DNA of 64,000 nt from Bifidobacterium catenulatum PV20-2 (lineage in GTDB: Bacteria; Actinomycetota; Actinomycetes; Actinomycetales; Bifidobacteriaceae): contig NZ_CP007456.1 of the NCBI RefSeq assembly GCF_000800455.1, positions 2,108,001 to 2,172,000 of the forward strand, written 5' to 3'. The translations under genes and the position numbers were made by a program. The notes beneath the pieces are model-generated. The model was given only the letters and a program-made list of their open reading frames with translations, was not told the origin of the DNA and did not search any database. The stretch's first letter is position 1. Every line of letters starts with the position of its first letter. This document shows, in pieces, positions 1 to 8,574 of the stretch.

Positions 1-1418
1 GGAATATCAACACTGGACGCGACTTTGGAACGAACATTAATGTAGTAATTGCCATTCGGAATGGTAACTGCAGTCATTTTGCGTACATCAATGGCCGCTT
101 GTAAATCATTGCTGCTCCCGCCATTCACATACTCCTTATTCCCAAACGCATTCATGTCCACATTGCCGCTGATGCCGTCCACTTTGCCGGAGCTGGTGTA
201 CTGCCATCCGCGACTATTGGTCGGGAACGAGTCGAATCCCATGCGAGCGCCGTACTGCGCCACCCACGCGGTTTTGGCGTAAATGTCGGCATGTTTCAGC
301 GGGCCTTGCAGGTAGCTGGTGTACGAGTAGACGCCCAGGTTCTTGTATCCGGCAGACTGCAGTGCGCTGTACCAATTGTTGACGATATTGTTGTACACGT
401 TCGGGTCGGTGGGCGGCTGATGCCCCTCCCAGGTCCACTTTTCCAGGTCGTAGTACACGGGGTACGCCAAGTCGCTCGGATTCACACCGAATTGCTTGAG
501 TTTGGCGACCACGTCGGTACCTTCTTCTTTGGCAATCGACGGAGTGTCCGCGTAGGAATACCAGTAGATGCCGAATGGGATGCCGAGTCGCTTGCATTCG
601 GAAATGTTACGTTGCGCTTTCTTGTCAGCATTGTTGCCCCAACCGTAGCCGAGGCGGATGACCACGCCTTCCACGCCGTCGGCTTTCGCTTTGGCCCAGT
701 CGATGTCGCCTTGCCATCCGGAAACGTCGATCACGCCTTTGGCTTGCTGTACGAACAGGTTGTTCTGGTAGTCAAAGAAAGCTTTCGTATTGTTGTAGGT
801 GCCCCAGTGCGCGCCGTATTCATTGCTTTCGAATTTGGTTGTTTGCACTTTCGCGTTGGATTGCGTGGATTGCGCACTCGATTTCATCGACGATTGTTCC
901 ACGATTACGCTGGATTGCGCGGATTGCACTTCTGCACTATTGGCATCATTCGCGTCGGCTACAGCATTTTTTACATCTTCCGCACTTACCGGAATGAAGG
1001 ATTCGCCATTAGTTTTGGCGAGCGGATCCGGCTGCTGATCCTGCGTACCGACCAGTGTCGGATCGGCTACAATTTCGCCGGTTTCGATGTTCTTGACCTC
1101 ACCTTCGGAGGTGACGGCCAGGTCTTCCGAAACCACGGTGGCATCGTCGGAAATCTCGTCACTGATGGTGTCTGGAAGTTTCGCATTCGGATTGTCAGGC
1201 ATGCCGTCTTGCGATTGCTGGTCGCCCGTCTGATCATCCGACTGATCGTCAGACTGCACAACAACGCCATTATCTGCAGTAACGGGACCGCTCTGTGCAA
1301 CAGCATCCTCAATCGCAATATCCTGCAATGCGTAAGCCGGCGTAACCGCAACGGAAGCCGTCAACGCAACCGCAGACAGCGCAGTCGCAATCTTCAAAAC
1401 ATGATGTGGCGAAACCAT
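1..1418 (-). CDS. Secreted GH25 lysozyme (partial, 3' end outside window)
   Basis: Predicted secreted peptidoglycan muramidase (1,4-beta-N-acetylmuramidase). The ATG at 1418 follows a GAGAGG ribosome binding site. Residues 1-30 form a signal peptide ending A-Y-A before L-Q-D. A D/S/Q-rich linker of about 190 residues follows, then the GH25 domain from about residue 229: D-V-S-G-W-Q with Asp231, and the catalytic D-L-E motif at Asp324/Glu326. After the domain (about residue 430) the sequence shifts to a G-N-Y-Y-I-N-V-type segment, which looks like the start of a C-terminal lectin-like repeat region cut off by the window edge. GH25 enzymes cleave the glycan backbone of peptidoglycan. The likely role is wall turnover or autolysis (inference). 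It is divergent from the small gene at 1620. Confidence 0.88.
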   Translation of the reverse strand, partial: MVSPHHVLKIATALSAVALTASVAVTPAYALQDIAIEDAVAQSGPVTADNGVVVQSDDQSDDQTGDQQSQDGMPDNPNAKLPDTISDEISDDATVVSEDLAVTSEGEVKNIETGEIVADPTLVGTQDQQPDPLAKTNGESFIPVSAEDVKNAVADANDANSAEVQSAQSSVIVEQSSMKSSAQSTQSNAKVQTTKFESNEYGAHWGTYNNTKAFFDYQNNLFVQQAKGVIDVSGWQGDIDWAKAKADGVEGVVIRLGYGWGNNADKKAQRNISECKRLGIPFGIYWYSYADTPSIAKEEGTDVVAKLKQFGVNPSDLAYPVYYDLEKWTWEGHQPPTDPNVYNNIVNNWYSALQSAGYKNLGVYSYTSYLQGPLKHADIYAKTAWVAQYGARMGFDSFPTNSRGWQYTSSGKVDGISGNVDMNAFGNKEYVNGGSSNDLQAAIDVRKMTAVTIPNGNYYINVRSKVASSVDI

Positions 1419-1619
1419 TCGTCAGCCTCTCTTGAATAAATTCATCAACCTCAAATATTCGGCGCAAACGCCCTAATCGCCAACTCTAACCGCACCCCGC
1501 AACCCTGCATATCCCCAATCCCCAAAATCATCCCGATCCCCACATCTCATTCCGCCGACAGCATGTGCACTTTTCGACAAGATGATGTTTAATGGAATAA
1601 CCACGTGGAAGGAGGAAAG

Positions 1620-1832
1620 ATGACCGCAGCACTGGCTTCTCTCCAAGCAAGAAGGATTGGCAAGCCGATCATGCTCACCCTTGAAGATATTCGGGAACAG
1701 CGTGACACTATAGAACGTACGTTTGGCACACGTGAATCACTTGAGGACAAGCGCGACATCATCGGCCTCACACTCGATGAACGCATCGCTCTGCGTAACC
1801 TCGAAGATCTCGACTACCTCGAAGGTTGCTGA
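1620..1832 (+). CDS. Hypothetical protein, 70 aa
   Basis: I do not recognise this protein. The start is set at the ATG at 1620 because a strong GGAGGA site lies at 1611-1616; an in-frame GTG at 1605 has no such site. The product is charged and predicted helical (L-E-D-I-R-E-Q-R-D-T, then L-D-E-R-I-A-L-R-N-L-E-D-L-D), with no signal peptide or membrane segment. It ends 4 nt before the start of the next gene, so the two are probably co-transcribed and translationally coupled. The pairing resembles a small two-gene module, but no toxin or antitoxin fold is recognisable. Confidence 0.6.
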   Translation: MTAALASLQARRIGKPIMLTLEDIREQRDTIERTFGTRESLEDKRDIIGLTLDERIALRNLEDLDYLEGC

Positions 1833-1836
1833 TTCT

Positions 1837-2181
1837 TTGGAAAATCTCGCCACACAGATCGACGACTTCGCACAGCGAATCGAGGACATGCTCACCGCAG
1901 TACTTGGTCCCGCAGAAGAACAATACACGTCCACACCTCGCGGATATCGCAAAAATGGACGAGACAGCTTCGTCATCAATACTCATAATCCGGAGGGGAT
2001 ACCTCTCACTGTGGAGGGGCGGGTTATTCTAAGGCTTGACTATAGGTATCAATGCTCGTTTAAAGATGGCAGTTCCTACCTGCAAGTAGACGATTCAAGC
2101 ATCACCTTGCGAGCCGAAAGCGATCCCACGCCAATAGTGCACTACGACTACGTCCGGAATGTACGGGTCGTCCATATATAA
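1837..2181 (+). CDS. Hypothetical protein, 114 aa, coupled to the 1620 gene
   Basis: Unknown protein. The reading frame is open upstream to 1723, but those codons overlap the preceding gene in another frame. TTG at 1837, with GAAGG at 1821-1825, is the most reasonable start. Residues 1-25 form an amphipathic helix (L-E-N-L-A-T-Q-I-D-D-F-A-Q-R-I-E). A second part rich in beta-prone residues follows and ends V-R-N-V-R-V-V-H-I. There is no signal peptide. The 4-nt gap to the upstream gene suggests a bicistron. Function is not predictable from sequence. Confidence 0.55.
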   Translation: MENLATQIDDFAQRIEDMLTAVLGPAEEQYTSTPRGYRKNGRDSFVINTHNPEGIPLTVEGRVILRLDYRYQCSFKDGSSYLQVDDSSITLRAESDPTPIVHYDYVRNVRVVHI

Positions 2182-2329
2182 AGCAACACGGAAGCGATAC
2201 ATCGGGGACGAACGGGTATCGTACGCTGTATATTGGCATTTCAGGTGAACACTCGGCACGGTCAGCATTGACCGGGACCGGAAGCCGGCACCGGGGATCA
2301 CAGAATAGCAGGCAGATTCTGGAGGGGTT

Positions 2330-3244
2330 ATGGCACGGCACGGCAAGAAGCCAAGCGAGGAAAACACCTCGGCACGCACACCGAGAACACTTGCCGGAAG
2401 CGCAACGACCAACACTTCTGCCGACGGTATTGACGCCGCTACCAGCAGCAGCGCAACCAACAGCTCGACCGACAACGGCACATTTGCCAGCAATGCCGAC
2501 AACAACACCGCCAGTAATACCGACAGCAGTACCGGAAATGCGCATACCAACAGCGCTTCCAACGAAGCCGACGCAACCAAAGCCGGCACCAACGCGATCG
2601 ACAACAACGCAACCGGAACACGCACAATCGTCAGTGGCGACACGACTGAGACCAGCAATCGGCAATCGCTCGAAGCAGACAGAGCCGTTAAAACCAACGA
2701 ATCCCATCAACCGCAAGACCCATTCGACGCGGCCATAGCGCAAGGCATCAGCGATGGCGACGCTTGGACGAACCAGCATGTAAAGCGCTTCTATCGCCAG
2801 ATCATCATCACCATAGTCGTTGTGGTCGTCATTCTGGGGGCGATCTTCGGATTCACAGGCATGCGCGCATCGCAGCAAATGCGTGACCTGACCGCGCTGA
2901 ACGACTGCAAGGAAGCCGTCGCGACCATGAACACCTCCTATTCGAAGGCGTTCCAACTGAAGGCAAAAATCTCCGAAGCGTTCACCAGTTTTGACAAATC
3001 TTACGATCTCGACAAGCTCGCCGAACTTCATCAGACGGAAGTCACCGCTCCAAAAACGCTGAGCTGTGCCACCGACGCCTCCGCCACCATCAGCAAAGCC
3101 AACGCCGCGAAAGCCGAGTATGACAAGCAGGCAAAGCAGTTCAAGCAGGCCCTGCAGAAGGCCGACGAATCCGCGGCCACCGATGGCGGTGACGGAACTG
3201 ATGGAACGGCCAGCGGCGATAACAGCACCGGTGGCACGGACTGA
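2330..3244 (+). CDS. Single-pass membrane protein with low-complexity S/T/N/A-rich N-terminus
   Basis: The ATG at 2330 follows GGAGGGG. Residues 1 to about 140 are a low-complexity, presumably disordered cytosolic region rich in Ser, Thr, Asn, Ala and Asp, with no tandem period. One transmembrane segment (I-I-I-T-I-V-V-V-V-V-I-L-G) lies at about residues 157-180. The extracytoplasmic part (about 180-285) is Lys/Ala-rich, probably helical, and has two Cys (D-C-K-E-A, L-S-C-A-T). The C-terminus is Gly/Thr/Ser/Asp-rich. Similar bifidobacterial proteins are often given the unsupported name 'colicin transporter'. Real function is unknown; a cell-envelope role is inferred from topology. The downstream esterase-like gene is on the same strand about 100 nt away. 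Confidence 0.75.
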   Translation: MARHGKKPSEENTSARTPRTLAGSATTNTSADGIDAATSSSATNSSTDNGTFASNADNNTASNTDSSTGNAHTNSASNEADATKAGTNAIDNNATGTRTIVSGDTTETSNRQSLEADRAVKTNESHQPQDPFDAAIAQGISDGDAWTNQHVKRFYRQIIITIVVVVVILGAIFGFTGMRASQQMRDLTALNDCKEAVATMNTSYSKAFQLKAKISEAFTSFDKSYDLDKLAELHQTEVTAPKTLSCATDASATISKANAAKAEYDKQAKQFKQALQKADESAATDGGDGTDGTASGDNSTGGTD

Positions 3245-3347
3245 GACGCGGTCACGAAAGACGATGCTGGAGTTGTCGGAGACACGTCCGTCACAGACGG
3301 CACTGTCGACCAATCCGATGCAGCCGACACAACCGGAAGAGGCTGAT

Positions 3348-5021
3348 TTGAATAAGAAACGACTGACACGCGTGATTATTGCCGCCGCAGTGACCATGGC
3401 GATACTTGTGGCAATCATTGTTGGCTGCGGGCCGAAATGGGGCGACGGTTCGGCGAATGCCAACGACAGTAACTCCAGCAGCGCCTCCAGCACAAGCGAC
3501 GATTCATCCGCAAACCATGCGACCCGTGCATCGGTGCAACTCCCCTCCTACTACATGGAGAACATGGTTTTCCAACGTGGCAAAACGCTGGTAGTCAAGG
3601 GAGCCGTCACCACTTCACAGCGTGGAAAAACCGTTGACCCAACACAACTGGTTACAACGATTTCCCAAGGTAAGAAATCATCATCCGCGCAAGCAAAAAT
3701 TTCCAAAAACGGTGATTTCACTTGCATTTTACCTAAGCAGAAAGCAAGTCTTAAGCCATATTCATTAACGATTTCGTACAACGAATCCACTTTGTTGACT
3801 CTGAAAAACGTGTATGTCGGCGACGTTTTTATTGCTGCCGGACAGTCGAATATGGAATTGAATTATTCGCAATACTACAAGGGTTCAGGCAATGACTATA
3901 ATTTCGGCGGAGGTCTGGTAACGACCAACGATCTGCCGAAACAGCTTTCCGACAAGAACGTGCATTTCGTTGCGAGCGCCAACACCACGGAAGGTACTGA
4001 TTTCCCGCTACGCGACGTGAACAAGCAGGCCGATTCCTGGCTTGATGCGACCGCCGATAATTCGCAGCATTTCAGCTATTTGGCACAGCAGTTCGCCATG
4101 CAGCTTCGCGCCGCGCATCCGGATGTGCCCGTCGGTATTATTCAGACTGCATGGGGTGGTACGCCGATTCGAAACCATGTGAAGGGTGGTTCCATTTATG
4201 CTAACCATATCGCGCCATTGAAGGGTTTCCATGTGGCGGGCGTGCTGTGGTACCAAGGGTGCAATGATTCCGCGAACGAGGCGACCGCATTGGTATACGA
4301 GTCTCAGATGACGTCGCTGATCAACCAGTATCGTGCAGTGTTCGACCAGAATGATCTGCCGTTCCTGTATGTGCAGTTGGCGCGTTGGCCTGGCTATCAG
4401 TACACTCAGAACGTGCGATTCGCGCAGTTGAGCACATTGAGCAACGTCGGATTGCACAATGCCTCCAACGTTGCAATGACAGTGTCGTTGGATACTGACA
4501 AGGGCACTTCAACGTTGATACATCCGCTTGGCAAAGATATTCTTGGCGCACGCATGGCCGCGCAATATCTGGCGATGTCGGAAGGCAACGCCGTTCCCAA
4601 CGGACCGCTTATCGCACATGCGAAGCATGCTTCCGATGGCACGATCGTATTGTCATTCCAAAAGGGCACCGCAACTGGTTTGCAGGCAGAAAAACCCAAT
4701 TATTCGAAGACTGCGGGCGCTACTGTACCTAATTACACGGCTAATTCGGACGTGACTCCTCTGGATGGTATTGCTAATGTTGCAACGCCGACTTCCGCAT
4801 CATTGCAAGGTTTTGAAATTGCCGACGATTCCGGAAAGTGGGTTTCGGCAGCGGCAACAATTAAGGGTGATCAGATTGTGCTGAGTGCCGCTGATGGAAG
4901 TTCGAATCTTAACGCGGTAACTCAAGTGCGTTATTGGTGGAGCGGAAATCCAGCTATTTCCAATCTGCTCTATAACAATCTTGGATTGCCTACAAGTCCG
5001 TTTATTGCGGTTGTTGAGTAG
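3348..5021 (+). CDS. Sialate O-acetylesterase-like SGNH lipoprotein
   Basis: Predicted cell-surface carbohydrate O-acetylesterase of the SGNH/sialate 9-O-acetylesterase type. The frame is open further upstream (ATGs at 3264 and 3318), but TTG at 3348 has a GGAAGAGG site five bases upstream and gives a proper N-terminus: N-K-K-R-L-T-R, a hydrophobic stretch, then I-V-G-C-G, a lipobox-like end. The S/N/D-rich linker that follows is typical of lipoproteins. Block I is G-Q-S-N-M at residues 165-169 (Ser167 nucleophile). A T-A-W-G-G-T-P-I block follows. The catalytic His is in L-I-H-P-L-G-K (about His392). Length is about 557 aa, normal for the family. The family removes acetyl groups from sialic acids or other glycans; the actual substrate here is unknown. 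Confidence 0.82.
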   Translation: MNKKRLTRVIIAAAVTMAILVAIIVGCGPKWGDGSANANDSNSSSASSTSDDSSANHATRASVQLPSYYMENMVFQRGKTLVVKGAVTTSQRGKTVDPTQLVTTISQGKKSSSAQAKISKNGDFTCILPKQKASLKPYSLTISYNESTLLTLKNVYVGDVFIAAGQSNMELNYSQYYKGSGNDYNFGGGLVTTNDLPKQLSDKNVHFVASANTTEGTDFPLRDVNKQADSWLDATADNSQHFSYLAQQFAMQLRAAHPDVPVGIIQTAWGGTPIRNHVKGGSIYANHIAPLKGFHVAGVLWYQGCNDSANEATALVYESQMTSLINQYRAVFDQNDLPFLYVQLARWPGYQYTQNVRFAQLSTLSNVGLHNASNVAMTVSLDTDKGTSTLIHPLGKDILGARMAAQYLAMSEGNAVPNGPLIAHAKHASDGTIVLSFQKGTATGLQAEKPNYSKTAGATVPNYTANSDVTPLDGIANVATPTSASLQGFEIADDSGKWVSAAATIKGDQIVLSAADGSSNLNAVTQVRYWWSGNPAISNLLYNNLGLPTSPFIAVVE

Positions 5022-5084
5022 GCCAGCCAACTGATAATCGGAATATTATTCGGCGGCAGCGAAGGACACGACAAAGCGAGATAG

Positions 5085-5780
5085 GTATTTTCAATAAATC
5101 CTTTTGATTTCAAGTTAAGTGAAGTCTTAGAAAATGATACAAAAGAGAAAGTCGCATTGACAGAGGAACAAGAACAATCCCTACTGTCATTCATCAAGAC
5201 GGACAATGTGTATCATAAGTATTTTGATGATGTGCTGATACTGTTAAAGACTGGACTTCGTATCTCGGAACTGTGCGGATTGACAATCATGGACGTTGAT
5301 TTTAACCATGAGGTTGTGATTATCGACCACCAGTTATTAAAGAGCAAGGAACAAGGCTATTATATTGAAACGCCTAAAACAAAGAGCGGAACAAGGCAAG
5401 TACCGTTGAGTGAGGAAACAATCAAAGCATTTCAACGATTGATGAAGAAACGCCCAAAGGCAGAACCATTTGTGATAGACGGACGGGGCAACTTCCTATT
5501 TGTCAATCAGAAAGGCAAGCCCAAAGTTGCCATTGATTACAACGCCTTATTTGTCCGTATGGTAAAGAAATACAACAAGCACCATAAGGATAACCCCTTG
5601 CCACATATCACACCGCACACGCTACGCCATACGTTCTGTACAAGACTGGCAAGCAAGAACATGAACCCGAAAGATTTACAGTATATCATGGGGCATTCAA
5701 ATATCAGTATCACAATGAACTGGTACGCTCATGCGTCCATAGATACCGCAAAATCAGAGGTTCAGCGTCTAATTGCATAG
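5085..5780 (+). pseudogene. C-terminal remnant of a Tn916-type tyrosine integrase
   Basis: The reading frame opens at 5085, right after a TAG, with no usable start or ribosome binding site until TTG at 5157. It encodes the catalytic half of an ICE integrase: T-G-L-R-I-S-E-L-C-G-L (catalytic Arg), H-T-L-R-H-T-F-C-T (His-x-x-Arg), M-G-H-S-N-I-S (His) and M-N-W-Y-A-H-A (Tyr nucleophile). The N-terminal DNA-binding and core-binding domains are missing, so it is a remnant. The region is strikingly AT-rich and uses Firmicutes-like codons, unlike its neighbours, a clear sign of transfer. The AT-rich tail runs to about 6000 with no further gene. It is probably the scar of a conjugative element that has otherwise been lost. 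Confidence 0.85.
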
Positions 5781-6001
5781 AAGTATTTACCACGATTTTA
5801 ACCACGTTTGATAGCGAAAATATAAGAAGATAGACCTAGATATGTGAGGTTTACCACAAAAGCAAAAATGCCCGTAGAGCCGATAAAATAAGGCTTTGCG
5901 GACATTTAAGAAGATATAAAAAGATAGTCAAAAAGACATATATAATTTATTGAAAAATCAGGCATGTTTTTATCGAATTTAAGTCGAAACAATGTTGACT
6001 G

Positions 6002-6364
6002 TCAGTCGACGTAGTGCGGGGCGCTGGACGCCATGCGGGGCGTAACACCGTTATTGCCGTTGTCATCGTCATTACCGTCCGCAGTGGAATCTTGCGATTT
6101 ACGAAGCGATCCCGCAGCCAATGAACGTATGGATCGAACGGAACGGCCAAGCTGCGACTGCTTTTCCTGCTCGTCCGACTGGATTGCGGGAAACGCACCG
6201 GTCACAGGGCGAACACGACCGGTCGCAGTGGGAATGAAGCTTGGCGGCAGTACTTGCGTGGTAATGGCGCTCGGAGATGATGCATGATAGCGGGCCATTG
6301 AAGTCAGAGAATCGTGGGTATCGAGTTCACGCCGAATATCTAGCTCATCGTTGGATTCAGCCAT
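6002..6364 (-). CDS. Hypothetical protein, 120 aa
   Basis: I do not recognise this protein. The start at 6364 is chosen because GGAGGG lies just upstream on the minus strand; the frame is open 27 codons further but without a ribosome binding site. The protein is hydrophilic and begins A-E-S-N-D-E-L-D-I-R-R-E. It has Q/S/T-rich stretches and an Asp/Asn/Gly-rich C-terminus (D-G-N-D-D-D-N-G-N-N-G). No signal peptide or membrane segment is seen. The stop codon lies at the very edge of the AT-rich integrase scar, so the natural C-terminus may have been altered by that insertion. Confidence 0.5.
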   Translation of the reverse strand: MAESNDELDIRRELDTHDSLTSMARYHASSPSAITTQVLPPSFIPTATGRVRPVTGAFPAIQSDEQEKQSQLGRSVRSIRSLAAGSLRKSQDSTADGNDDDNGNNGVTPRMASSAPHYVD

Positions 6365-6566
6365 CGCCGCCCTCCTTCTTTTCCGGCAATCTCCACCGGT
6401 AATCTCTCTCCACTGGTGACGGTCACCGTTCCGAGCGTAATGCAAGGCGGCAGGCCACTGCGAACGAAATCAGCGATATGCGCAACTCCCCCACTGTTTC
6501 GCAACTTTTTCGTCGCACCTCTACGTAACAAGCCATTGAAAAGACGCCGTTTCCGGCATGAAAAAA

Positions 6567-6590
6567 GGCTTCCGGAATCATCCGGAAGCC
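6567..6590 (-). terminator. Intrinsic terminator beside att remnant
   Basis: Nine-bp stem (GGCTTCCGG / CCGGAAGCC) with an AATCAT loop. On the minus strand it is followed by TTTTTT. It has the same loop and layout as the terminator directly downstream of the intact tRNA-Ser (14993-15018), which shows this is a copy of the tRNA 3' flank. Confidence 0.8.
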
Positions 6591-6593
6591 CTA

Positions 6594-6614
6594 CTGGCGG
6601 AGAATACGAGATTC
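6594..6614. repeat. att remnant: 21-bp copy of the tRNA-Ser 3' end
   Basis: The 21 bases are identical to 15021-15041, the 3' end of the tRNA-Ser gene including the CCA. They are followed by unrelated sequence, as expected for the distal attachment site of an element that integrated into the tRNA gene. Confidence 0.85.
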
Positions 6615-7250
6615 TGCCTTATATCACCTCTAACGCTTACTGCCATATAGGTTTTACCCGTCTCAGCAATTCCTTGCGCCCAACAACTCGCCCAATAACT
6701 CGGCGTGTCTGACGTGCCCTCACGGGCCCATATGGGAAGAAACTTCACTTTGAATTATAGCCCAGTCAGGTCTGAAGCCTTTGAAGCCTCTGCCCCGTAG
6801 GGGAGTCCCCCATCACCTCTTCGCTGGGGACCGGTGGGACAATAGCAGAAATAGCGCGCGGGTTTTTGAAAAGTTTGCGCATAAAACGTGACGTACCGCT
6901 GCTGTCCTATTTTTTCCAAATCGTCCGCGGAATACCATTCACGGGCGGAACCAGAGGCACAGCGGCTCCGGCTCAAACCACCCGAGGGAGGCCTCCCCAC
7001 CCCGGCACGCCAGCCACCACGGGCACAGTGCCGTTTTCCCCTCCCGGTTTTTCCACACGTTTCGTCTCCGGTGGCAACATGTGACGGCTATTCAAAATTT
7101 ACTTCCGGCAGCATTCGGAGTCAGCACTAGAGAGCCAGCGACCCTGAGTTTGACCCCTGGAGTACCCTTCTCCCGGCCCGGGAGTCTGTCGTATGACGAA
7201 CGCTAGTGAGTGGTCTACAATGGCCTCTAATCCAAGTTAGGAGTAGGGCC
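6615..7250. other. Non-coding left end of element A
   Basis: I see no credible gene here. An 81-codon frame on the minus strand (7000-6755) has no ribosome binding site and a skewed composition. The stretch is GC-rich in the middle (about 6950-7060) with short inverted repeats. Its last 50 bases presumably hold the promoter of the XRE gene. Confidence 0.5.
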
Positions 7251-7466
7251 ATGGGATTGAAAGAATTAAGAATGAAACGTGGGTTGACACAACGAGAGTT
7301 AGCCGAAAAGGTTGGAATTAGTTATGGCCGTATTGGTGACTACGAGCAAGGACGGTACACGGTCGGCGGTATGTCACTGGATTTAGCCATAAAATTCTGT
7401 GATGCTTTGCGCGTTGCTAATCCACGTAAGCTACTTGATTCTGATTCTGAGACTTCGGCGGATTGA
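7251..7466 (+). CDS. XRE-family HTH regulator, 71 aa
   Basis: Small DNA-binding protein of the Cro/CI (HTH_3) type. The ATG at 7251 follows AGGAG at 7239-7243. Residues 3-57 form the HTH domain: L-K-E-L-R-M-K-R-G-L-T-Q-R-E-L-A-E-K-V-G-I-S, then the recognition helix Y-G-R-I-G-D-Y-E-Q-G. The C-terminus is short and acidic. It is probably a repressor of the element or of the following DUF4160/DUF2442 pair, about 100 nt downstream on the same strand. Confidence 0.85.
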   Translation: MGLKELRMKRGLTQRELAEKVGISYGRIGDYEQGRYTVGGMSLDLAIKFCDALRVANPRKLLDSDSETSAD

Positions 7467-7568
7467 ATGGAATCCGACAGGGCTAGGCATGTCTTTATGG
7501 CGTGGCTGGCCCACGAAATATTAATGTTCAGCCGATATTATCGGCGTTAGAGTAAGGAGGTGGCATAA

Positions 7569-7829
7569 TTGCCGGGAATCAGTAGGTTTTTCGGTATCGT
7601 CATTTACATGTACGCCAATGACCACGGCCCCGTGAAGCATTTTCATGCGGAATATAATGGTCATTGGGCTAAGTACTCGTTTGATGGCGATTTGATTAAG
7701 GGCGGTTTGCCTCGGAAACAGGAACGTCTTGTGCTGGCGTGGGCTGAAATACACCGTGAGGATCTTGAATCCAATTGGAAGTGCGTTGAAGCCCATGTGC
7801 AGCCGGGCCCGGTTGAGCCGCTTAGGTAG
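7569..7829 (+). CDS. DUF4160 family protein
   Basis: It starts with TTG at 7569; an AAGGAGG at 7554-7560 with 8-nt spacing fixes the start. The 86-aa protein has the DUF4160 signature I-S-R-F-F-G-I-V-I-Y-M-Y, N-D-H-G-P, K-H-F-H-A-E-Y and the W-A-E-I-H-R-E-D-L-E-S-N-W helix near the C-terminus. The family is small, widespread on mobile elements and almost always followed by DUF2442, as here (12-nt gap). The pair has been suggested to be a toxin-antitoxin-like or regulatory module; biochemical function is not established. Confidence 0.87.
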   Translation: MPGISRFFGIVIYMYANDHGPVKHFHAEYNGHWAKYSFDGDLIKGGLPRKQERLVLAWAEIHREDLESNWKCVEAHVQPGPVEPLR

Positions 7830-7841
7830 GGAGGTTGCATT

Positions 7842-8096
7842 ATGTGCGATGACGTGATTCTTGTGACTGACGCGGTCCCGTTGGACGGCCACCGTGTGGC
7901 GGTCAGGTTTAACGATGGTTATAGCGGCGTCTTGGATATGGCTAAGTATTTTGACTATCCGGCGTTCGCTGGGCTGAATGATCCTACGGTGTTCGCTACT
8001 GCGCGTGCCGGTCTCGGTACGGTGCTGTGGGGTGACGGTGATATAGACGTTGCACCGGATACCGCGCGTGAGGAGGCCGTTCCGTTGGGCGCGTAA
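7842..8096 (+). CDS. DUF2442 family protein
   Basis: 84-aa partner of the upstream DUF4160 gene. The ATG at 7842 follows GGGAGG. It shows the DUF2442 pattern: V-R-F-N-D-G-Y-S-G-V-L-D-M, a helix around Y-F-D-Y-P-A-F-A-G-L-N-D, then L-G-T-V-L-W-G-D-G-D-I-D-V-A-P-D and a short acidic helix. No catalytic residues are known for the family. The gene is followed immediately by an intrinsic terminator, so the XRE/DUF4160/DUF2442 group forms a compact transcription unit. Confidence 0.87.
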   Translation: MCDDVILVTDAVPLDGHRVAVRFNDGYSGVLDMAKYFDYPAFAGLNDPTVFATARAGLGTVLWGDGDIDVAPDTAREEAVPLGA

Positions 8097-8111
8097 TTGC
8101 TCATGCTAATG

Positions 8112-8145
8112 AATCCCGGTTGCTTTTGGCTGCCGGGATTTTGTT
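8112..8145 (+). terminator. Intrinsic terminator after DUF2442
   Basis: AATCCCGG paired with CCGGGATT (8112-8119 / 8133-8140), followed by TTTGTT. Confidence 0.7.
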
Positions 8146-8186
8146 CATTCGAACATGTTTGGCGGGGTTCCCGCCTGATGAAAATA

Positions 8187-8214
8187 CCCCAAGAGTGGTG
8201 CAACACTCTTGGGG
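8187..8214 (+). terminator. Hairpin, 11-bp perfect stem
   Basis: CCCCAAGAGTG pairs with CACTCTTGGGG across a 6-nt loop and is followed by TTTGCTT. It is a second terminator, or the terminator of a short leader transcript upstream of the truncated gene at 8283. Confidence 0.65.
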
Positions 8215-8239
8215 TTTGCTTAAACCAAACCGATTCATA

Positions 8240-8265
8240 AGCCCTCTCGTTTTAGCGAGAGGGCT
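8240..8265 (+). promoter_or_regulatory. Leader hairpin upstream of truncated gene
   Basis: AGCCCTCTCG pairs with CGAGAGGGCT across TTTTAG. It lies 17 nt before the ATG at 8283, has no T-run, and could modulate translation initiation there. Confidence 0.4.
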
Positions 8266-8282
8266 GGAATGGAGTATCAAGA

Positions 8283-8490
8283 ATGAAGACTATCAACGAA
8301 ACCTACAGGGCAATCGAAGCTAATTATCAACCGCGCAGCAAGTGGGATCGAGGCGTCAAGGAAACCGCTTTGGATATTCTCGAATCGCTCGACATGCCTA
8401 ATACCGTTCTCCTTGAGCACTTCGATTCGCGTCGCTCTCTGCTGCTCAACGGCGCGCGTGACTGGAGCCAGTACAGCTATGACGGTTGTG
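8283..8490 (+). pseudogene. Truncated element gene, N-terminal fragment
   Basis: The ATG at 8283 opens a frame that begins like a family of small proteins on bifidobacterial mobile elements (K-T-I-N-E-T-Y-R-A-I-E, S-K-W-D-R-G-V-K-E-T-A, then W-S-Q-Y-S-Y-D-G-C-G). That likeness is from memory, and their function is unknown. After about residue 70 the frame runs into sequence that is the antisense of the integrase fragment at 8575-8874 and becomes R/A-rich nonsense up to 8642. The junction near 8490 is therefore a deletion or recombination point that removed the 3' half. Confidence 0.6.
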
Positions 8491-8574
8491 GTGTTGGCCG
8501 TCATGTTTGTTTGAATACCGCGGATCAGGATCTCTTCGTCGTAATCCTGCCGCTTGTTCATCGTCTGCGAGCGC

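Noticed and set aside
291..1439. 382-codon open frame on the plus strand
   Set aside because: It is antisense to the GH25 lysozyme; the minus frame has the signal peptide, ribosome binding site and catalytic motifs.
2102..3493. 463-codon open frame on the minus strand
   Set aside because: Shadow of the low-complexity membrane protein and the esterase N-terminus; no ribosome binding site and repetitive composition.
6755..7000. 81-codon frame on the minus strand
   Set aside because: Part of it reads plausibly (W-Y-S-A-D-D-L-E-K-I) but there is no ribosome binding site and the ends are of odd composition; at most a remnant.
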